A stretch of DNA of 6,843 nt from Betaproteobacteria bacterium UBA6910 (GTDB taxonomy: Bacteria > Pseudomonadota > Gammaproteobacteria > Burkholderiales > UBA6910). The DNA lies in the NCBI GenBank assembly GCA_002451065.1, contig DKBC01000357.1, forward strand, positions 1 to 6,843. Direction: 5' to 3'. The position numbers were made by a program, and so were the translations under genes. The notes under the pieces were generated by a model, which worked only from the letters and a program-made list of their open reading frames with translations, was not told the origin of the DNA and ran no database searches. Positions 1 through 6,264 of the stretch are shown piece by piece (position 1 is the first letter of the stretch; every line of letters starts with the position of its first letter).

Positions 1-1
1 C

Positions 2-1858
2 CGGCTTGCCGCCTGCGTTGCGGCGTGCGAGTCCTCCGGGTCGGATCTCGCGTTTTCCTATGTCGAGCCGGTGGGTGAGCGGGGGGAGGTGTTGCCGGTG
101 TCCCATCCCTGGAGAGGCTGGTACAACGCCGCCTGTCTCGCGGAGCTGGCCGTCGCGCCCACGGCGGGATTCGTACTCCTGGAGCACAACCTCGCGGTCT
201 CCTCCGGAAACCTTTTCTTCCGCCGCGCGCTGTATGAGCGGATCGGGCCATTCCGCGACCTCGTCATCGCCCACGACCTGGATTTCCTCCTGCGCGCGCT
301 TCAGGTTTCGGAACCGTACGTGGTCAAGGAGAAGCTTTATTTCTACCGGCTGCATGGCGCCAATACATTTCAATCCCAGGGGACGAGGACCGAGCTTGAA
401 CTGACGCGCGTTTACGCCGACTACATTCAGGCGGTTGCCGGGTGTCCGCCCGAGAATCCCCTTGCGCCCTGCCGCTGGTATTGGCCCTCGTCCTATCAGG
501 AGTGTCTCAAGCGCCCACGGCTGGCAGGCGCCCTGGACAGTCTCCTCCCGCGCCCCCCGGATTTAATGGCCATGGAGGGGATTCGTCCGGTGTGGCGCCC
601 GGAGGCCGGCGCCGCAGCGGGGACAGGAGGGGATTACACGGTCATCACCCACGAGCTCGCCTTGTCGGGTGCTCCCAAGGTGGCCCTGGAGGTGACGGCG
701 ATGCTGCTGGCCCACGGAGTGCGGGTGAACGTCATCAGCCTGTTTGACGGTCCCCTGCGAAGTTCCTTCGAAAAGCTCGGGGTGAAGGTCACGGTGCTCG
801 AGACGCGCCTCGCCCGGGGGCTCGCGGATTGGGTCGACGCCAGAACCCTGGCGGCCCTCGGACGCGGCGAGAAGGCGCAGTCATGGCGGGTGCTGAGAAA
901 AGCGTCGCGACTCTTGGCGAATGCAGGGGAGTCCCTGCCCCTGGCCCTCGATCTCCCGGTGATCCTCAACCTGTTGCGCATCATGCCGACGGTGCGCCGG
1001 AGGGTCATGGCGAACTCGTTCGGCGCCTGGCCGGTTGTATTGCCATTGTCGCGCCTGAGGTCCCTCGACCGGCTGGTGTGGTTCGTGCACGAGTCGTTTG
1101 ACCCGAATTTTCTGCTGCCCCGGGTCTTCTTTCGCGATGCCCTCGCCCGGCTTGCCGGCCGGCCCTCGGCCCGATTCATATTTGGATCCGAGGCGACCCG
1201 CCGGATCTGGGCGGAGGCGGGCGTCGAGGGCGTCGCGCGCTACTGGAGCGGGTTGCCGAAGGACGCTTACTCCCCGAAGAGCCGCGCCGTGGGGGAGCGG
1301 CTGAAGTCCATTCTTTCGGTGGGAACCAGCAGCGGACGCAAGGGAACGCGCGTGCTCCTCGAAGCCTTCGCGCTCGCCACCCGCGAGGGTTGGTTGCCCG
1401 ACGACGCCCGCTTGACCATCGTCGGCGTCGAGCAGCCGTCCCGAAAGGCTTACGCGGCTGACATTCTGAGCCGGGTGCAGGAACCGGACCTCAGTCGCAG
1501 GGTTACCCTGGTGCCCGCGGTGGAAGCCCGAGCCCTAGACCGGTTCTACGAGGAAGCCGACGTATTCGTGCAGTCCTCGAACACCGAGTGCCTGCCCCTG
1601 TCCCTGCTCACCGCCATGGCGTACGGCCTGCCGATCGTGACCACGAACGTGGAGGGTTGCAGCGAGGCGATAGTGGACGGCGCGTGTGGCCGCGTCGTGG
1701 CGCCCCGCGGGGTGGTCGTGCTGGCCCGGGCGATCGCGGACGCGATTCGGGACGCCGAGGTCAGCCTCTCCCAGGGTCGCGTCGCCAGGGAGCGCTTCGC
1801 GCAGCATTTTTCCCTGGAGGCCACGGAACCGATGCTCCAGGAGACGCTCCTTGGCTGA
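2..1858 (+). CDS. Two-domain glycosyltransferase: GT2-like part followed by GT4 domain (5' partial)
   Basis: The frame is open to the left edge, so the start lies outside the window; the GTG at 71 is internal, because the 23 codons before it continue the GT2-like sequence. At least 618 aa are visible. Residues 1 to about 130 are the C-terminal half of a GT-A (GT2) domain: SSGNLFFRR, then AHDLDFLLRAL at about 90-100, matching the ED/DxxL-type acceptor-base region. The nucleotide-binding DxD part must lie upstream. After a linker, residues about 212-618 are a GT-B (GT4) domain. It begins YTVITHELALSGAPKV, and its donor half carries SVGTSSGRKGT and NTECLPLSLLTAMAYGLPIV. The second Glu of the usual EX7E motif is Thr here (Glu529, Thr537). 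A likely role is transfer of two sugars in a cell-surface glycan, acting in the cytosol at the membrane. The stop overlaps the start of the next gene, suggesting coupled translation. The family call is firm; the sugars are unknown. Confidence 0.9.
   Translation, partial: RLAACVAACESSGSDLAFSYVEPVGERGEVLPVSHPWRGWYNAACLAELAVAPTAGFVLLEHNLAVSSGNLFFRRALYERIGPFRDLVIAHDLDFLLRALQVSEPYVVKEKLYFYRLHGANTFQSQGTRTELELTRVYADYIQAVAGCPPENPLAPCRWYWPSSYQECLKRPRLAGALDSLLPRPPDLMAMEGIRPVWRPEAGAAAGTGGDYTVITHELALSGAPKVALEVTAMLLAHGVRVNVISLFDGPLRSSFEKLGVKVTVLETRLARGLADWVDARTLAALGRGEKAQSWRVLRKASRLLANAGESLPLALDLPVILNLLRIMPTVRRRVMANSFGAWPVVLPLSRLRSLDRLVWFVHESFDPNFLLPRVFFRDALARLAGRPSARFIFGSEATRRIWAEAGVEGVARYWSGLPKDAYSPKSRAVGERLKSILSVGTSSGRKGTRVLLEAFALATREGWLPDDARLTIVGVEQPSRKAYAADILSRVQEPDLSRRVTLVPAVEARALDRFYEEADVFVQSSNTECLPLSLLTAMAYGLPIVTTNVEGCSEAIVDGACGRVVAPRGVVVLARAIADAIRDAEVSLSQGRVARERFAQHFSLEATEPMLQETLLG
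1839..1843 (+). promoter_or_regulatory. Ribosome binding site that supports the TTG start at 1851
   Basis: AGGAG lies 7 nt before a TTG at 1851, inside the last codons of the upstream glycosyltransferase. The reading frame from this TTG reaches the Rossmann motif after 15 residues. There is no in-frame ATG or GTG between this site and the Rossmann fold, so the site decides the start. Confidence 0.7.
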
Positions 1859-2822
1859 GCGCGGTCGGGATGCGAAACGCAGGACCGTTCTGGTAACCGG
1901 TGGAACCGGGTTCATTGGCCGGCCGCTCTGCCGCCTTTTCGCTCGGCGTCCGGAGTGGCGCTTGCGCCGCCTGGTGCGTCCAGCTCCGGGACGGGCTCTG
2001 GACCCGGATACCGACGTCCCCGGAGACCTCCTGCGCGCTGATGGCATCCCGAAATTCGTCGAGGACGGCGACTGCCTGATTCACCTGGCGTGCACGACCA
2101 CGCCCAGGACCTCCGACGCCGATCTGGCGGCGGACATCGACCAAAACCTTGCAACCAGCGTGCGCCTGTTCGAGGAATTCTTGCGCCGCAATCCCGGGGG
2201 GCACATCGTGTTTGCTTCCACGGGGGGCGACATGTACAGCTTCGATCCTCCCTACGCGCCGCGGCGTGAAACGGATCCGGCGGTTCCTCATTCCGGTTAC
2301 AGCACCCACAAGCTCGCCGCCGAGCATTATCTCCGCCTGCTCTGTGACCGGCATGGCGGCTCCGGAACCGTGTTGCGCATCGGCAACCCCTACGGTGAGC
2401 GTGTCAGCGAGGAGCGCGGCCAGGGGCTTATCGGCATCGCGCTGGTCAAGGCCATGCTGGGGCATGAACTGCAGGTCATCGAGCCGTTGGAGTCCGTGCG
2501 GGACTACCTTCACCTGGACGATCTGGTGGCAGCTTTCGATGCCGTGATCGGGACCGTCCCTGACGCTGGACGTTGCCGCATCTTCAACGTGGGGTCGGGG
2601 AGCGGTCACAGCATCGGCGAAGTGATTGAGACCGTCGAGAAGATCACCGGGCGGCCATTGGCATGGCGCAGCGTGGTCCCGGCGGAGCGGCGGCCGAGCT
2701 GGAACGTTCTCGACGCGGGACATTTCTCGCAGGCGTTTGGCTGGAAGGCCGCGATACCCTTCGAAAGCGGGGTGCGGCGGCTGTGGGAAGAACTCGTCCG
2801 GATCCCGGTGTCGGGCCCCTAG
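1851..2822 (+). CDS. NAD-dependent epimerase/dehydratase (extended SDR), nucleotide-sugar modifying
   Basis: 323 aa from the TTG, the usual length for extended short-chain dehydrogenases that epimerise or dehydrate UDP-, GDP- or dTDP-sugars in the cytosol. The N-terminal Rossmann fold has VTGGTGFIG at residues 15-23 (the GxxGxxG dinucleotide-binding motif), with HLAC at 78-81. The catalytic YxxxK is Tyr150-Ser-Thr-His-Lys154. Further family marks are RIGNPYG (176-182), VRDYLHLDD (216-224) and FNVGSGSG (245-252) in the substrate half. The catalytic Ser/Thr loop reads STGGDMYS (123-130), where relatives usually have SSGGTVYG, so Asp127 stands in for the common Thr. The frame is open further upstream, but that part overlaps the preceding gene; the TTG with its AGGAG site gives an 8-nt overlap. 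A GalE-like 4-epimerase is the simplest guess, but sugar specificity cannot be read from the sequence. Confidence 0.92.
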   Translation: MAERGRDAKRRTVLVTGGTGFIGRPLCRLFARRPEWRLRRLVRPAPGRALDPDTDVPGDLLRADGIPKFVEDGDCLIHLACTTTPRTSDADLAADIDQNLATSVRLFEEFLRRNPGGHIVFASTGGDMYSFDPPYAPRRETDPAVPHSGYSTHKLAAEHYLRLLCDRHGGSGTVLRIGNPYGERVSEERGQGLIGIALVKAMLGHELQVIEPLESVRDYLHLDDLVAAFDAVIGTVPDAGRCRIFNVGSGSGHSIGEVIETVEKITGRPLAWRSVVPAERRPSWNVLDAGHFSQAFGWKAAIPFESGVRRLWEELVRIPVSGP

Positions 2823-2883
2823 CAAGTCAAACGTGGTTCCGCCTTTGCCCTGTTTCGTGATCAGTGGACATCCCCAAGCTTTG

Positions 2884-2900
2884 CGGCGGGGCCTCCGCCG
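2884..2900. terminator. GC-rich hairpin in the convergent gap (weak terminator candidate)
   Basis: CGGCGG at 2884-2889 is the exact reverse complement of CCGCCG at 2895-2900, with a 5-nt loop. It sits 62 nt after the stop of the + strand epimerase and 51 nt past the stop of the - strand GT2 gene, where a terminator for either would be expected. Only two T residues follow on the + strand and there is no U-tract on the - strand, so it is not a classical intrinsic terminator. Confidence 0.3.
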
Positions 2901-2940
2901 TTCCGTCTGGTGAGAGGATCGCGCGGATTCGGACGCGGTG

Positions 2941-2960
2941 CCCGGGCGCGTCAGCCCGGG
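2941..2960. terminator. Hairpin spanning the GT2 stop codon (weak terminator candidate)
   Basis: CCCGGGC at 2941-2947 is the exact reverse complement of GCCCGGG at 2954-2960, with a 6-nt loop that contains the TGA stop of the - strand GT2 gene (2953-2951). A 7-bp all-GC stem is stable, but no T-run follows on the - strand. It could slow polymerase, protect the 3' end, or be chance in GC-rich DNA. Confidence 0.25.
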
Positions 2961-4033
2961 TTCGAAAGTTTCCGCTGCTTCCCCAGGATTCGGTTAAAGG
3001 GCCGCGCGAGCCTGGTGGCGATACGCTCCACCAACGGTTGGGGACGATAGCCCGAAAAGAAATCTGCGTCGCGGAGCATTCGGAAGTAGTGGGACAAGGT
3101 GATTCCGTAATCCGTCTCCAGGAGCGTCCTCAACGGGCTCCTCATGTGAACGTAAAGCCGCTCCAGGCCGACGAAACGGATCATTCCGGACCAGTGCTTG
3201 AGGTAAAGCAGGGTCTTTTCGATCTCGAATTCCTCGTCGGTTAGCGGACCCCGCTTGCGCAGATCATTTTGAAAAATGCGCTGGAAATCCGGCCGCGGCA
3301 GACTGTCAAAGAACCGCCGGTAGACCTGAACCGTTTCGAAAATCACCCGGTCCTGGTTGCCCGGATCGAGGCTGAGGTTTTCGCTTCCCCTGCGGACGCG
3401 ATAGCGCAGCAGGGGTTCTTCGACGATCACGAACTGGTAACCCCGGGTAACCATCCCGACCCACAGGTCAAAATCCTGCAACTGGATGCAAGCCTCGTCG
3501 AACAGGCCGCAGTCCAGGTACGCCAGCCGCGGTGCAAGGCAGCTTGCGGCGTTAAGCCGGTTATGGCCGAAAAAGAGGTAATGCAGGAGGTCATCGTGGG
3601 ATGCCGGGCGAAAGTCGTTGAACACGGAGTCGAGGGGATGGCCGGCGACCGGCGCCCCGTCGTCGTCGATCAGGCGCACCCGCGAGAAAACAACAACGCC
3701 CGGGTTCTGGCTCGCCCTTGCATACTGAACCTCCAGTCGCGTGGGCTCCGAGACGTCGTCCCCTGACATGAGCGCAACGTAATCAGCCCGTGCCCTTCGC
3801 AGTCCGGTGTTGAACGCGACACTGGGCCCCGAGTTCTTCATCCGAAGACAGGTCAGCCGGGGGTCGGCGACGCCCTGGAGTGCCTCCCAGGTGCCGTCCG
3901 TGGAGCCGTCGTCCACCACGATGACCTCCAGGTCCCCAAGCGTCTGGCGAAGAATGCTTTCCGCGGCGTCGGCGATAAACCGCTCGTGGTTATAGGTGGT
4001 AAGCACGACGCTCACCGCAGGCGTCCCGCTCAT
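2951..4033 (-). CDS. Family 2 glycosyltransferase
   Basis: 360 aa from the ATG at 4033. The N-terminal GT-A fold starts VSVVLTTYNHERFI (residues 7-20), followed by VVDDGSTDGT (39-48) for nucleotide binding, LMSGDD (88-93) as the DxD-type metal site, and LQDFDLWV (185-192) as the ED-like catalytic base region. It should transfer a sugar from a nucleotide donor to a lipid-linked or glycan acceptor at the inner face of the cytoplasmic membrane. Residues about 235-360 extend beyond the core and end in a basic stretch (residues 336-356) that may contact the membrane. Start choice: GAAGGA lies 6 nt before the ATG at 4033 but only 3 nt before the ATG at 4036, and a GTG at 4054 would remove that site from the leader. 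It is the last - strand gene before the convergent gap. Donor and acceptor are unknown. Confidence 0.93.
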   Translation of the reverse strand: MSGTPAVSVVLTTYNHERFIADAAESILRQTLGDLEVIVVDDGSTDGTWEALQGVADPRLTCLRMKNSGPSVAFNTGLRRARADYVALMSGDDVSEPTRLEVQYARASQNPGVVVFSRVRLIDDDGAPVAGHPLDSVFNDFRPASHDDLLHYLFFGHNRLNAASCLAPRLAYLDCGLFDEACIQLQDFDLWVGMVTRGYQFVIVEEPLLRYRVRRGSENLSLDPGNQDRVIFETVQVYRRFFDSLPRPDFQRIFQNDLRKRGPLTDEEFEIEKTLLYLKHWSGMIRFVGLERLYVHMRSPLRTLLETDYGITLSHYFRMLRDADFFSGYRPQPLVERIATRLARPFNRILGKQRKLSNPG

Positions 4034-4341
4034 CATCGGTCCTTCGGTAAACACCCAGCCAGCATGTCTGCTCTCCGGCGCCTTTGGGAAATCAGCATCC
4101 GCAAATTGAGCCCCTTTCCCTCAACGCGCTCTTCGGATGCGCACAACTCGGTGCGATCCGGATTTTCGCCTCGGCAACAGATCTGCACAACCGGCTCGCG
4201 GCGTTCAAGGCGAGAAAAGCGCAGCGCGACCCGGCGGCCCACCGGGACGGAAGGCGCGGTCCTGCACGAAGCCGGGCAAGGCGACCCCGGATCAAGAAGG
4301 CGGAGGGATCCAGGCCTGAATTCGTATCTAGGCGTGATCAA
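4033..4341 (-). CDS. Doubtful 102-codon ORF between wzt and the GT2 gene
   Basis: Not recognised. It opens at a TTG (4341) with GAGG 8 nt upstream, and its TGA (4035-4033) overlaps the tandem ATG at 4036 of the GT2 gene in an ATGA arrangement, as in coupled genes. For it: same strand and direction as its neighbours, and it fills an otherwise unusual gap inside an apparent operon. Against it: the product is rich in Arg and Cys, codon third positions are less GC-biased than in the neighbouring genes, and there is no ATG start. The middle (PVGRRVALRF, then EPVVQI and DRTEL) faintly recalls the beta-rich C-terminal domain of Wzt proteins. That resemblance is by eye only and may be chance. It may equally be non-coding or decayed sequence. 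Confidence 0.22.
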   Translation of the reverse strand: MITPRYEFRPGSLRLLDPGSPCPASCRTAPSVPVGRRVALRFSRLERREPVVQICCRGENPDRTELCASEERVEGKGLNLRMLISQRRRRADMLAGCLPKDR

Positions 4342-4367
4342 AATTCCTGCCTCGGCGCGGCCATCTG
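4034..4367. other. 334-nt stretch between wzt and the GT2 gene without a convincing gene
   Basis: The spacing contrasts with the tight wzm-wzt junction. Apart from the doubtful ORF and the GT2 ribosome binding site, I see only imperfect GC-rich inverted repeats, for example around 4230-4246. No repeated element, tRNA or strong sigma-70 promoter is visible on either strand. The short ORFs in the other frames here look like background from GC-rich DNA. Confidence 0.5.
4040..4045 (-). promoter_or_regulatory. Ribosome binding site of the GT2 gene
   Basis: GAAGGA read on the - strand (4045 to 4040), 6 nt before the ATG at 4033. It favours 4033 over the tandem ATG at 4036 and over the GTG at 4054. 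Confidence 0.65.
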
Positions 4368-5117
4368 CTATGTCTTTTCGAGAATCTCTCGGTGATAGTA
4401 GTCGTAGGCCTCCGCCGGCGTGCCCACCCGGCGAACCTCCCCGTGGTCGAGAAGGATGGCCCGGTTACAAAATTCCCTGACCAGTTCTTCGTCGTGGGAG
4501 ACGAACAACAGGATATGGCTCGACTGGATGAGGGCGGACATGCGCTCCCTTGCCTTCTGCACGAACTGCGCGTCGCCTGCGGCGAAGATCTCGTCGAGAA
4601 GCAGGATCTCCGGCTGAAAGGATGTGGCGATGCTGAACGCAAGCCTGCTGCGCATGCCAGAGGAGAGATTGACCAGCAGTGTGTCCGCGAAAGCCTCGAG
4701 CTCCGAGAACGCGAGTATCCCGGGCAGCGCCTGGGCCATCTCCCGCTTGCTGCGGCCGAATATCGCGCCCATGAGGAAAATGTTTTCCTCCACGGTGCGG
4801 TTGTCCATGAAGCCCGCCCCCAGCTCCAGCAAGGGCACCACGCGCCCGCAGACCTCGATGGATCCCGCGATGGGCGGGTAGATGCCGGTGATGGACTTGA
4901 GCAGCGTGGACTTTCCCGCGCCGTTCCGGCCGATGACTCCGACGCGGTCCCCGCGCTCGAACTGAAGATTTATGTCCCGCAGGGCCCAGAATTTCGCCGG
5001 CGCGGCCTTGACGCCCTTGACCATCCGCATCGCAGCGTGCTTCAGCGTGGGGAAATGATCTGAGGCGTATCGAAGGAACTCGATTCCGAGTCCCTGAATC
5101 CGGATTTGGGTCGCCAT
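4368..5117 (-). CDS. wzt: ABC transporter ATP-binding protein of polysaccharide export (Wzt/KpsT type)
   Basis: 249 aa. It is the nucleotide-binding subunit that powers export of a lipid-linked polysaccharide through Wzm at the inner membrane. About 44 N-terminal residues precede FWALRDINLQFERGD, as is typical of Wzt and KpsT. Walker A is GRNGAGKST (63-71). The Q-loop region is LLELGAGFM (96-104), the Wzt-type form without Gln. The signature is LSSGM (151-155), Walker B is ILLLDE (171-176) with the D-loop AAGD after it, and the H-loop is VSHD (206-209). The protein ends at IGE-type strand sequence plus AEAYDYYHREILEKT, so the C-terminal glycan-binding domain of longer Wzt proteins is absent. 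Length and layout match the short exporters that do not need a chain-terminating cap. The ATG lies 15 nt after the wzm stop; its Shine-Dalgarno sequence is weak, so coupling to wzm is likely. Confidence 0.95.
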   Translation of the reverse strand: MATQIRIQGLGIEFLRYASDHFPTLKHAAMRMVKGVKAAPAKFWALRDINLQFERGDRVGVIGRNGAGKSTLLKSITGIYPPIAGSIEVCGRVVPLLELGAGFMDNRTVEENIFLMGAIFGRSKREMAQALPGILAFSELEAFADTLLVNLSSGMRSRLAFSIATSFQPEILLLDEIFAAGDAQFVQKARERMSALIQSSHILLFVSHDEELVREFCNRAILLDHGEVRRVGTPAEAYDYYHREILEKT

Positions 5118-5132
5118 CGCCGCGTACCAAGC

Positions 5133-5972
5133 CTACAGGCGGTAGATCAGCACCCGCCCGAACCGCCATTGCATCAACATGCCGGCGAGGAGCACCGCCG
5201 CCGCGATCAGACCCGGTATCGCGAAAAAGCTCCAATCGGCGGCTGCCGGGCTGTGGATCGCCAGTTGAAACAGGCGGACAAACTGGAAGAACGGGTTCCA
5301 CTCCATGATCGCCTGAGCGTTTTCCGGCAGCATGGTCACGGGATAAATGATGGGCGTGACATAGAAGATGGCCTGCAGCCCGACCCCCATGATGTGTTTC
5401 AGATCCCTGAAATACACAACCAGGATGCTGAATATATAGGCGACACCAATCACGAAGAAGCCTGTGACAAAAATAGCGGCCACCAGATACGAAAGCTTCG
5501 TCGAGATGTGAAGGCCGAACAGAACGCCGATCAGGTGCAGCGCGATCAGCGCCACGGCAAGGTTGGTAATTTCGATCAGTACCGTCACGAACGGAAAAAC
5601 CTGCCTCGGCACATAGATCCGCCGAATGAGCCCGGCGTTACTGAGGACGCTCTCTCCCCCGCCCGCGACCGCGCCTGATATGAGGCCCCAGGTGGTGATG
5701 CCGGCGAAGAGGTAGAGGATGTAATCCGCCATGCTGACCCGGATCAGCAGCGGAAAGATCAATGCCAGGCCCGCCATCATGAGCAGCGGATTCACCAGGG
5801 TCCATAGCAGGCCCAGACCCGAACCGTGGTACCGCTCCTTCAGCCTGTACCGATAAAGTTGAGCGACGAGCGATCTGCAGCCATAAAGCTCTCGTATCTG
5901 ATCGGCCAGGCCCTGGAATAGCCCGCCCTCCACGTGCGGAAGAAAGCGGACACAATAGCTTTTATCGGTCAT
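5133..5972 (-). CDS. wzm: ABC transporter permease of polysaccharide export (Wzm/KpsM type, ABC-2 family)
   Basis: 279 aa integral membrane protein that forms the channel for lipid-linked O-antigen or capsule chains, paired with Wzt. A cytoplasmic N-terminus with RYRLKERYHGSGLGLLWTLV (residues 41-60) is the family's hallmark entry into the first membrane segment. I see six hydrophobic segments at about 54-77, 84-104, 126-154, 161-187, 198-215 and 247-268. The loop with YFRDLKHI (187-194), followed by FYVTPIIYP (203-211), is strongly conserved in Wzm and other ABC-2 polysaccharide permeases. The ATG at 5972 is the only standard start after the in-frame TGA near 6021 that lies before the first membrane segment by a reasonable margin. 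No good Shine-Dalgarno sequence precedes it. wzm comes first and wzt follows closely, the usual order. Confidence 0.95.
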   Translation of the reverse strand: MTDKSYCVRFLPHVEGGLFQGLADQIRELYGCRSLVAQLYRYRLKERYHGSGLGLLWTLVNPLLMMAGLALIFPLLIRVSMADYILYLFAGITTWGLISGAVAGGGESVLSNAGLIRRIYVPRQVFPFVTVLIEITNLAVALIALHLIGVLFGLHISTKLSYLVAAIFVTGFFVIGVAYIFSILVVYFRDLKHIMGVGLQAIFYVTPIIYPVTMLPENAQAIMEWNPFFQFVRLFQLAIHSPAAADWSFFAIPGLIAAAVLLAGMLMQWRFGRVLIYRL

Positions 5973-6264
5973 CAGTGCCAGGCCGGCGCCCGGTATGGTT
6001 GGGGGAACAAAATAGAAAACTCATCAGATCAGCCTCGCGCGTCTGCCTCCAAGAAACTGGGATTCCTGTTGCTTGCCTCGAATCCCTCCAACCGGAGTCG
6101 TTGAGAATTCTAACAGCAGAGACGCCGCGCGAGGGTGCCGCAATTTCTGACCCGAGGCATCCGGCGCCCCTTCGCCGCCGCGCGGCAAAACCAGCCGGGA
6201 CTGCCAACGCCGCCATGGAGGATTTGAGGGCGCACCTTCAGCCCGTCGGAAGGGGAGGCGGCCC
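5973..6264. other. 292-nt gap upstream of wzm
   Basis: This lies between the stop of the glycerophosphotransferase-like gene and the wzm start. The ORFs crossing it (for example 5962-6216 on - and 5975-6340 on +) show no recognisable domain or convincing start. It contains a candidate extended -10 promoter for wzm-wzt and a 10-nt perfect palindrome, GCCGCGCGGC, at 6177-6186. I recognise no JUMPstart/ops element. Confidence 0.5.
6107..6115 (-). promoter_or_regulatory. Candidate extended -10 promoter for wzm-wzt
   Basis: Read on the - strand, TGTTAGAAT (6115 to 6107) matches the extended -10 form TGnTATAAT with one mismatch. The region at the -35 position (CCCTCG at 17-nt spacing) does not match TTGACA, which extended -10 promoters tolerate. 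It lies in an otherwise GC-rich gap and would give a leader of roughly 130 nt before wzm. Confidence 0.35.

Noticed and set aside
71..73. GTG as the start of the GT2-GT4 gene
   Set aside because: The frame is open to the left edge and the upstream residues continue a GT2 domain; a start here would remove the nucleotide-binding half.
1761..2825. 354-codon ORF on the - strand, longer than the epimerase it lies against
   Set aside because: It is antisense to a gene with complete SDR motifs. Its product is rich in Arg, Gly, Pro and His with no recognisable domain, as expected from the opposite strand of a GC-rich gene.
4106..4124. Inverted repeat TTGAG-n9-CTCAA as an operator for the GT2 gene
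   Set aside because: 5-nt arms are expected by chance, and no promoter elements are placed around them.
4465..5301. 278-codon ORF on the - strand across wzt and the end of wzm
   Set aside because: It is an out-of-frame shadow of the intact wzt and wzm frames. Its Gly/Arg-rich product has no motif.
5106..5678. 190-codon ORF on the + strand
   Set aside because: It is antisense to wzm. Its polar, His/Gln/Arg-rich sequence is what the complement of hydrophobic membrane codons gives.
6177..6186. Perfect 10-nt palindrome GCCGCGCGGC
   Set aside because: It has no loop, is all GC in GC-rich DNA, and has no second copy that I can see; probably chance.
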